Below are positions 57,678 through 64,000 of a stretch of 64,000 bases of DNA, one piece after another (position 1 is the stretch's first letter; every line of letters begins with the position of its first letter). Source of the stretch: Longimicrobium sp. (lineage in GTDB: Bacteria > Gemmatimonadota > Gemmatimonadetes > Longimicrobiales > Longimicrobiaceae); contig NZ_DASVSF010000055.1 of assembly GCF_036388275.1 (NCBI RefSeq), positions 1 to 64,000 of the forward strand, given 5' to 3'. The position numbers and the translations under genes are program-made. Under the pieces are notes generated by a model, which worked only from the letters and a program-made list of their open reading frames with translations, was not told where the DNA came from and did no database searches.

Positions 57678-58136
57678 ATGAAGCTGCACGTGCTCGACCG
57701 CACCCAGCGGGTGCCGATTCCGCTGGAGCAGGCGTGGGACTTCTTTTCCGACGCGCGCAACCTGGCGACGATCACCCCGCCCGAGATGGGCTTCGAGGTC
57801 ACGTCGCCGCTGCCCGAGCGCATGTACGCGGGGATGATCATCATCTACCGCGTCCGCCCGCTGCTGGGCGTTCCCGTCACCTGGGTGACGGAGATCACGC
57901 ACGTGGAAGAGCAGGTGCGCTTCGTGGACGAGCAGCGCTTCGGCCCGTACCGCTTCTGGCATCACCAGCACCTGTTCCGCGCGATTCCGGGCGGCGTGGA
58001 GATGCGCGACATCGTGCACTACGCGCTGCCGCCGGGCGGCGGCGTGGCGCGCCGCTGGCTGGTGACGCCCAAGCTGGAACAGATCTTCGACTACCGGCGC
58101 AAGGTGTTGCATGACCGGTTCGGCCTGCTGGCCTGA
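57678..58136 (+). CDS. SRPBCC-fold protein
   Basis: The protein has 152 residues of the START/SRPBCC ligand-binding fold: VPIPLEQAWDFFSDARNLATITPPEMGF is the classic start of this group, followed by YRVRPLLGVPVTWVTEI and VHYALPPGG. It likely binds a hydrophobic ligand. It starts 13 bases after the glycosyltransferase gene. Confidence 0.88.
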   Translation: MKLHVLDRTQRVPIPLEQAWDFFSDARNLATITPPEMGFEVTSPLPERMYAGMIIIYRVRPLLGVPVTWVTEITHVEEQVRFVDEQRFGPYRFWHHQHLFRAIPGGVEMRDIVHYALPPGGGVARRWLVTPKLEQIFDYRRKVLHDRFGLLA

Positions 58137-58154
58137 TCCCCCCTCCCGCATCCG

Positions 58155-59324
58155 ATGAACTCGCAGGAAACGGGCTTTCCCGCGTTCCCCCGCCTGGTGC
58201 ACGAGGCACAGCCGCACCCCATGCTCACGCGCGGGGCGCTGCTTTGCGGCGTGCTGAGCCTTGCCATCATCGCGTCGCAGCTGGGGCCGCGGGCGTTCCT
58301 GCTGGGCTTTGCCGTCGCGGCGCTGCCGGTGCCCATCTACGTGGTGCTCGTCCTGTGGCTGGACAGGTTCGAGCCGGAGCCGGCGCGTACCCTGGCGCAG
58401 ACCTTTGCGTGGGGCGCCACGGTGGCCGTGTTCGTTGCGCTGATCGTCAACTCGGTGACGGAAGAGGCGGTAGGCGGGGTGCTGGGGCCCGACGCGGGCG
58501 AGCTGTTCGGCAGCCTGGTGACCGCGCCGGTGATCGAGGAGGTGGCCAAGGGCGTGGCGCTGCTGCTGCTGTACCGCGAGCTCAAGGACGAGTTCGACGG
58601 GGTGATCGACGGCGTGGTGTACGCGTCGATGGTGGGGCTGGGCTTCGCGATGATCGAGAACGTGCAGTACTACGGCGACGCCATCGCGCGGGGCGACGAA
58701 AGCTCGGTGCTGACGTTCTTTCTGCGCGGCATGATGTCGCCATTCGCGCATCCGCTGTTCACCAGCATGTTCGGCATCGGGCTGGGGTACGTGCGCGAGC
58801 GGCACGGCCAGGGAACGCGCTGGCTGGCGCCGCTGCTGGGGCTGCTCGTAGCCGTGCTGCTGCACTCGTTGTGGAACCTGGCGGCGAGCTTCGAGGGCTG
58901 GTTCCTGGCCCTGTACCTGGCGGTGATGCTGCCCGCGTTCCTGGCGGTGCTGGGGCTGATCTACCTGTCTCTGCTGCGCGAGGGACGCGTGCTGCGCCAG
59001 CACCTCGCCTCGCTTGTGGGAGACGGCGTGCTGACCGGTGAAGAGCTGGAGGCACTCTGCCGGGTGCGCGCGCGGCTGGAGGCCAGCATGGCGGCGTGGC
59101 GCCGGGGCGGGGTCACGCACTGGCGCGACCGCCGCGAGATGCACCGCATCGCGAGTGAGCTTGCGTTCCACCGGTGGCGGGTGCTGCGCGGGCTTTCGCT
59201 GGGGCCGGATGCGGACGCCGAGCGAGAGGCGGAATACCTGGGCCGCCTCTGCGAGCTGTGCGCCGTAGCCCGAACCCTGCAGGGCGGGCGTGATGCGGGT
59301 CCGGGCGGGGCTCTGCCGTCCTGA
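58155..59324 (+). CDS. PrsW-family membrane protease
   Basis: The protein has 389 residues with about eight membrane helices. PrsW motifs are TAPVIEEVAKG (the catalytic EE), FAMIENVQYY, SPFAHPLFTSMFGI and LLHSLWNL. In Bacillus PrsW cleaves an anti-sigma factor; no anti-sigma gene is nearby. The C-terminal 100 residues are a soluble helical extension with RARLEASMAAWRRGG. Confidence 0.9.
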   Translation: MNSQETGFPAFPRLVHEAQPHPMLTRGALLCGVLSLAIIASQLGPRAFLLGFAVAALPVPIYVVLVLWLDRFEPEPARTLAQTFAWGATVAVFVALIVNSVTEEAVGGVLGPDAGELFGSLVTAPVIEEVAKGVALLLLYRELKDEFDGVIDGVVYASMVGLGFAMIENVQYYGDAIARGDESSVLTFFLRGMMSPFAHPLFTSMFGIGLGYVRERHGQGTRWLAPLLGLLVAVLLHSLWNLAASFEGWFLALYLAVMLPAFLAVLGLIYLSLLREGRVLRQHLASLVGDGVLTGEELEALCRVRARLEASMAAWRRGGVTHWRDRREMHRIASELAFHRWRVLRGLSLGPDADAEREAEYLGRLCELCAVARTLQGGRDAGPGGALPS

Positions 59325-59848
59325 AAGCTCATCCTGTCAGACCGCAACGAGCCCTGTCATCCTGACCCCGAAGCCACACCGAGCCCTGTCATCCTGAGGC
59401 CCAAGCGCGGCCGAATTTGCCCGCAGCACCCCCTTCGCGGGCCGAAGGATCTAGCCAGGCGCCACTTCTCAACCGGCGCGCGGCAGCGGTCACGGACCCC
59501 GAGGACTCGAATGCGGCGGCAAGGGGCCCCGCAGAGCAGAGCCTGGCACCGGCCCCGGCACGGGCGACTGAAGTCGCTGCGTCGCTGCAACAACCACACG
59601 AAGTCAACGCCTGCGCGGACTGGCTTGTTTCGGTGTGAGGCGGTCTGGGTGGCGCGTCCGGACTTCGCGTGGGCGTGCGGGTGAAGCCCTGAGCGGGTCG
59701 CGACAGCGGCCCGTGTCGGGGCTTGCGATGCAAAGAAGTGCGTCAAGACTCTGGCCGAAGTCGAATGGCCGCACTACTTTCGGCGGCGGACGGCGTTGTG
59801 CGCCGGCCGCGCTTTCGCTTTCCTGCTTTCCCCAGTACCGAAGTCCAC
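59325..59848. repeat. Repeat-rich gap before the lytic transglycosylase gene
   Basis: The first part (about 59335-59455) has TGTCATCCTGA twice and ends GGGCCGAAGGATCTAG, the reverse of the stretch near 20320-20400. The second part (about 59570-59640) carries GGCGACTGAAGTCGCTGCG and CCTGCGCGGACTGG, as at 46990-47050 and 27480. No gene is supportable; the lytic transglycosylase promoter should lie near the end. Confidence 0.75.
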
Positions 59849-62143
59849 ATGCACCGGAAGATCTCCACCGGCCTCGTCGTGCTGAGCGCGCTCGGTGCCG
59901 CCGCGTGCACCGGGGGGCGCCCGCCCGCCGCGCCGGCACCCGCGCCAGCCGTCGTCCAGGCGCCGCCGCCCCCGGCCGACACGCTGCGTCCCATCGGCGA
60001 GGGGTTCGGGCTGCAGGGCACCCGTCCCGAGGCCATCGGCGGCGACCTGCTGGGCACGGCCCAGTACGACCTGCCGGTGGTGGCCAACGAGTGGGTGCGT
60101 CTGGAGGTGGACTTCCTCGTCAACCAGCGCAAGTCCGTAGTCGCCGGCTGGCTGCGGCAGGCGGACCGCTATGACGAGTGGGTGCGCGACGTCTTTGCAT
60201 CGTACGGCATTCCGCGCGACCTGCACCACCTGGGGATGGTGGAAAGCGGATACCGCCCCACCGTCCGCAGCCATGCGGGCGCCGTGGGGATGTGGCAGTT
60301 CATGCCCGCGACGGGGCGGGGGATGGGCCTGCGCATCGATTCGCTCGTGGACGAGCGGATGGACCCGGTGCGCGCCACGCACGCAGCCGCGCGCCACCTG
60401 CGCCAGCTGAACCGCGAGTTCCGGGGAGACTGGGCGCTCGCCGCGGCGGCGTACAACGCGGGCTCCGGCCGCATCAACCGCGGGCTGGGCCGGTTCAATG
60501 CGACGAACTTCTGGGACCTCGCGCAGCGCGGCGACCTGGCGCAGGAAACCCGGCACTACGTTCCCCGGCTGTACGCCGTCACCATCATCGCCAAGGACCC
60601 GGCGCGCTTCGGGTATCCCGCGCCCAGCGGCCCCGGCGAGCGCTTCTCGTACGACAGCATTCGGGTAGACCTGGCCACGCCGCTTTCCGTGCTGGCCCAG
60701 GCCGGCAACCTTCCGGTGCAGCAGCTGGTGGATCTGAACCCGCACATGCTTCGGCAGGTGGCGCCCGCCAACTACTTCGTGTGGGTGCCGGCGGGGCAGG
60801 CCGCGGGCCTGCGGCAGGCCTACGCCGATTCGGAGTTCCGGCGGCGCGGCGGGTTTTCGTACTACCGCGTCCGCGAGGGCGATTCACTGCAGCGCCTTGC
60901 CGATCTTTCGGGTGTTTCGCAGGAGCGCATCCGCTCGCTGAACCTGTCCACGAACCTGGATGCCCTGCGTCCCGGCGAGCGCCTGCGCCTCTTTGCCGAC
61001 GCCGCCCGCACGCTGAACGCGCGCCCCGCGGAGCGTGTGGCACGGCGCGAGAGCCGCGAGTCCGAGCGCGATTCGGCGAGCACGGAAGGCCGCTCGTCCA
61101 GGAGCCGGTCGTCGGAGAGCCGGGGCGAGCGCTCCGCCAGCTCGGATCGTGAGGGCCGCTCCGCCGAGTCGCGCAACGCGTCCGCCTCGCGCTCGTCGCC
61201 CGAACGCAGCAATTCGGCGGAGCGGAGCAGCGAGCGCTCGTCGTCGGCGCGCCGGACGGAGTCGGGCGAGTCGCGGCCGGGGCGCTCGGCCTCCTCCACG
61301 ACGCGATCAGACTCGTCGTCCGGCGCCTCGTCCCGGAACTCGAGCGGATCGTCGTCGCGTAACGGTGCATCGTCGTCCAGCGGCGCGTCCTCTACGCGCA
61401 CTGGGACGTCCGGCACTTCCTCGCCGTCTGCGCGTAACGCATCATCGTCCAGCGGCGCCTCGCCGAGCCGCACCCACAAGGTAGAAGACGGCGAATCGCT
61501 GTGGGGGATCGCGCGGAAGTACGACGTGACGGTGGAAGCCGTGCGCGCGGCCAATGACATGGAAAGCGAATCCATTCAGCCCGGCCAGACGCTCCGCATC
61601 CCGCGCGCATCGTCATCCGCCACCGCGAGCACGTCGCGGCCGGATTCCGCGCGGCGGTCCACCAGCACCTCCACACGTGCCTCGGACGGTGAGCGCCGCG
61701 CTTCGTCCGCCAGCAGCGGGTCCGCGCGCACGCCGTCCACCGGGTCGGCCGAGCGACGGGCTTCGGCTTCGACGTCCAGCTCCGGCGAACGCCGCACGGG
61801 TTCTCGTGCGGATTCCTCCGCCTCCAGGGAGCGCCGGGCTTCGACTTCGGCATCGGGGAGTGCTTCGGGCGAGCGCGGCTCGTCGTCGGCCGGATCGTCC
61901 GAGCGCCGTTCCTCGACGGCCGCATCCGGCCAGCGGGCGAACTCGACGGCATCGAGTGCGCGCGCGGCAGAATCGGGGAGCCGGTCCGCGCGGCGGCATC
62001 ACACGGTGGCGAGCGGGGAAACGCTGTGGAGCATCGCGCGGCAGTACAACACGAGCGTGGATACCCTGCGCCGCGCCAACAACCTGGCTTCCGACGCGCA
62101 GATCCAGCCCGGACAGCGCCTGGCCATCCCCGCCGCCGACTGA
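59849..62143 (+). CDS. MltD-like lytic transglycosylase with three LysM domains and RS-rich linkers
   Basis: The protein has 764 residues, chosen from the ATG at 59849 (MHRKISTGLVVLSALGAAAC) because a lipobox follows directly. A Pro/Ala linker leads to an SLT domain (about 110-220) with catalytic Glu132 in LGMVESGYRP and GMWQFMPATGRGMGL, AAAAYNAGSGRINRGL. LysM domains are at about 336-383, 542-589 and 716-764 (HTVASGETLWSIARQYNTS in the last). Between them lie two linkers of about 150 and 125 residues made almost only of Ser, Arg, Ala, Glu, Gly and Thr (ERSNSAERSSERSSSARR, for example). Canonical MltD has two LysM domains and no such linkers. Confidence 0.92.
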   Translation: MHRKISTGLVVLSALGAAACTGGRPPAAPAPAPAVVQAPPPPADTLRPIGEGFGLQGTRPEAIGGDLLGTAQYDLPVVANEWVRLEVDFLVNQRKSVVAGWLRQADRYDEWVRDVFASYGIPRDLHHLGMVESGYRPTVRSHAGAVGMWQFMPATGRGMGLRIDSLVDERMDPVRATHAAARHLRQLNREFRGDWALAAAAYNAGSGRINRGLGRFNATNFWDLAQRGDLAQETRHYVPRLYAVTIIAKDPARFGYPAPSGPGERFSYDSIRVDLATPLSVLAQAGNLPVQQLVDLNPHMLRQVAPANYFVWVPAGQAAGLRQAYADSEFRRRGGFSYYRVREGDSLQRLADLSGVSQERIRSLNLSTNLDALRPGERLRLFADAARTLNARPAERVARRESRESERDSASTEGRSSRSRSSESRGERSASSDREGRSAESRNASASRSSPERSNSAERSSERSSSARRTESGESRPGRSASSTTRSDSSSGASSRNSSGSSSRNGASSSSGASSTRTGTSGTSSPSARNASSSSGASPSRTHKVEDGESLWGIARKYDVTVEAVRAANDMESESIQPGQTLRIPRASSSATASTSRPDSARRSTSTSTRASDGERRASSASSGSARTPSTGSAERRASASTSSSGERRTGSRADSSASRERRASTSASGSASGERGSSSAGSSERRSSTAASGQRANSTASSARAAESGSRSARRHHTVASGETLWSIARQYNTSVDTLRRANNLASDAQIQPGQRLAIPAAD

Positions 62144-62163
62144 CGCGCGGATCGCGAAACATC

Positions 62164-62203
62164 ATCACCCCCGGCGGGCGCCTGGCCTGCCGGGGGTGAT
62201 TTT
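62164..62203 (+). terminator. Terminator after the lytic transglycosylase gene
   Basis: ATCACCCCCGGCGGG (62164-62178) pairs with CCTGCCGGGGGTGAT (62186-62200) with one G-U pair, then TTT. Confidence 0.9.
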
Positions 62204-62251
62204 CATTGGATGACTGACGTGGATGGATTCGAGCGGGCCGCCGCTACGGTT

Positions 62252-62402
62252 CGTCACGCGGGGTGTGTGGCGGATCCCTCGGTCGCTGCGGTCTACGTCG
62301 CCAGGGCCGGTTCGGCGTGGCCGCTCCGTCGGGATGACAGCATGAGCCGCATGTGCCGGAGCACGGTCGAATTCGCCCCTCTCCCGCTTGCGGGAGAGGG
62401 GC
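62252..62402. repeat. Dispersed repeats before the RDD gene
   Basis: A copy of the GTGTGGCGGATCCCTCGGTC repeat occupies 62252-62340, ending GGGATGACAG. It is followed by GTCGAATTCG and a perfect 26-base palindrome at 62377-62402 (arms CCCCTCTCCCGC and its complement), the same element as at 12488 and 47100. The rest of the gap to 62549 shows no gene. Confidence 0.85.
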
Positions 62403-62549
62403 CGGGGGAGAGGCCGAGGCATGCGCCGGAGCCGGTCGAACCACACCCAAGCCCTCCAGCGCAGCCCGGCCGAGCGCCGATACTCGGCCCGGGCATCCAG
62501 CCCCGAGGCGCGTTCTTCGTAGTGACCGCAGTTACCGTCGTGACCGTCG

Positions 62550-63674
62550 TTACCGCTGTTCCCGCACCACCACCGTCTCCACGATCTTGTCGTGGATCAT
62601 CTGGCGATTTCGGTCCCAGTACACCTGCGCGAAGCCCAGGAGGCCGGTCACCAGCCCGGCGGCGTATCCGCCGAAGCGCTCGAAGCCCGTCCACAGCGTC
62701 ATCGGCTCACCGTTCAGGCGCACCACGCGAAGTCCCAGTAGCCGCTTTCCGGGCGTCTGCCCCTTCCACAGCGCCAGGAACGCGGTGAAGTACAGGCCCG
62801 TCCAGCCGAACCCGATCCCCATCTCGTCCAGAAAGCCCGTCAGCCGCGACACCAATCCCTCGTTCTGGTGCTCCTTCAGCTCCCGCCGGGCCTGGGCCAG
62901 CTCGTTCCCCAACTCGTCGATGCGCTCGTCCATGCGGCCGAGCGTATCCTTCGCCAGGCGCGCCGCCAGCAGGGGCGCCACCTGCTCCGCCCGTTCCGTG
63001 TCGCCCGCGGCGAGCGCCGCCGCGTAGCTGCTTGCGAGGGAGTCCGTTCGCAGCGTCAGCGCCCCCACGCTGGCCGGGGCTCCGGCCTTCAGCGCGTCGT
63101 CCACGACGGCGCCCATCCAGGGCTGCTCGGCGTCTTCCACGATGTCCCGCAGCGCCTCGCCGGCATCCTCCTCCGACAGGCCGGCCTGCCGAAGCCCCGA
63201 AACCACCTGCGGTGCGATGCGGCGGGCCTCCGCTTCGCTCGGGGCGTTCTGCAGGCGCACCAGCTCGGGGGCCACGCGAAGGGCGCTCACCCCGGCCTGC
63301 GCCCCGGCGGCGGGACCCGTGGTGACGGTGACGTTGTCGCCCCAGCCGCGAAACCAGTCGCCGACGCCGTCCCACAGGTTCAGCGCCACGATGAACAGCA
63401 CGATCGCGCCGAACGAGCGGACGCCTACGCGCGCCAGCCCCGCCAGCCGTCCCGCGCCCTTGGGCGCGAGGCGGGCCGCCAGGCGGAACGCCACGAACGC
63501 GGCCGCGACGGCCAGGAGGACGCCGCCCAGGTTCACCAGGATGCCCACCAGCAGCAGGTCCAGCAGCATGGCCGCCAGCCGTCGCGACGGGCGCGCCAGG
63601 GGCAGCCCCATGACGGCGGGGCTCAGCGAGAACGAATCGGGAGTGATGACGTACGAGGGCTTGTCGCGAGCCAT
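62550..63674 (-). CDS. RDD-family membrane protein with a long central insert
   Basis: The protein has 374 residues. The RDD domain is split: RPSRRLAAMLLDLLLVGIL (about 28-46) with the Arg and Asp of the name, then much later LWKGQTPGKRLLGLRVVRLNG and DRNRQMIHDKIVETVVV. Between the second helix and the third (about 105-285) lies a long soluble, mostly helical region ending in a coiled coil (MDERIDELGNELAQARRELKEHQ). Normal RDD proteins are 130-180 residues without this insert. Function is unknown; some RDD proteins are Na+/H+ antiporters. Confidence 0.85.
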   Translation of the reverse strand: MARDKPSYVITPDSFSLSPAVMGLPLARPSRRLAAMLLDLLLVGILVNLGGVLLAVAAAFVAFRLAARLAPKGAGRLAGLARVGVRSFGAIVLFIVALNLWDGVGDWFRGWGDNVTVTTGPAAGAQAGVSALRVAPELVRLQNAPSEAEARRIAPQVVSGLRQAGLSEEDAGEALRDIVEDAEQPWMGAVVDDALKAGAPASVGALTLRTDSLASSYAAALAAGDTERAEQVAPLLAARLAKDTLGRMDERIDELGNELAQARRELKEHQNEGLVSRLTGFLDEMGIGFGWTGLYFTAFLALWKGQTPGKRLLGLRVVRLNGEPMTLWTGFERFGGYAAGLVTGLLGFAQVYWDRNRQMIHDKIVETVVVREQR

Positions 63675-63921
63675 GGCACTTCTGAGGAAAGCGGGGGAGC
63701 CAGGAGAGGAACTGCGGACGAACGTGGCCCGGAACGCTGAAAGCTAACCTGCGTCACGACTTGCGTCCAGTCCACCAGATCGCTTCCGCGCCGGGCCGCA
63801 GATCCGGAGTGACGCTCGGCCCCGGCACTCGTCAACCGCACCGGACGAGGGGCGAAACGGAACACTGGCGTCCGGGGCGTGTAGCGAATTATCGTTCCCC
63901 TTCAACCGAAAGAGGTGACGC

Positions 63922-64000
63922 ATGCGACGCATGATTGGTGTGGCGGCCGCCGCGGCGGTCGGCCTTACCCTGGTGGCGGTAGCCACCCTGCGGGCGCAGG
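63922..64000 (+). CDS. Start of an exported protein, cut by the window edge
   Basis: From the ATG at 63922, preceded by AAAGAGGTG, 26 codons are visible. They read as a signal peptide: MRRMIGVAAAAAVGLTLVAV then ATLRAQ at the likely cleavage site. The product cannot be named from this. Confidence 0.7.
   Translation, partial: MRRMIGVAAAAAVGLTLVAVATLRAQ

Overview
The window is GC-rich (roughly 70% by eye), densely packed bacterial chromosome. OmpA-type lipoprotein, several lipoboxes, ApaG, a MltD-like lytic transglycosylase and a YkuD transpeptidase indicate a diderm. The oversized RpoB, the gene set and the dispersed GC-rich palindromes fit Gemmatimonadota (Longimicrobium-like), but that placement is inference, since no rRNA is present.

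Layout. 1-9913: rpoB-rpoC, closed by a strong terminator. 9934-16462: a YoeB/Txe-like toxin with a candidate antitoxin, an exported amidohydrolase, alkylation repair (Ada/AlkA fusion plus ogt) and a RecQ helicase. 16463-19529: an AT-richer island with one large Mrr-nuclease/NACHT STAND gene, the best defence-system candidate here. 19530-25585: OmpA lipoprotein, two ureohydrolases (one frameshifted), trpS, a frameshifted alpha/beta hydrolase, a K+ channel with a zinc-ribbon tail and a small zinc-ribbon protein. 25594-36456: dapA-dapB, a hydroxyacid dehydrogenase, a PilT-type ATPase, a DUF456 protein, a soluble histidine kinase, a HAD phosphatase, a mutarotase, a methyltransferase, a lipoprotein, a PhyH-like dioxygenase and a small antitoxin-like ORF. 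36496-42966: purA, then hisC-hisB-hisH-[antitoxin-PIN toxin]-dapF-hisF, mostly with start/stop overlaps; no hisA is present, and DapF lacks both catalytic cysteines. 43068-64000: lipoproteins, OsmC, ApaG, apt, aquaporin, metallophosphoesterase, L,D-transpeptidase, AI-2E family transporter, an HU protein with a long Gly/Ser/Thr tail, M48 protease, PIG-L deacetylase, glycosyltransferase, PrsW, a LysM lytic transglycosylase with RS-rich linkers, an RDD protein and the first 26 codons of an exported protein.

How genes work together: rpoBC form the transcription core; dapA, dapB and the DapF homologue belong to the lysine/DAP pathway; hisBCFH form a partial histidine operon; Ada-AlkA and Ogt repair alkylated DNA; the lytic transglycosylase and L,D-transpeptidase remodel peptidoglycan. 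Many intergenic gaps carry members of at least three dispersed repeat families, and perfect hairpins end most transcription units. No tRNA, rRNA, CRISPR array, complete insertion sequence or prophage was seen.
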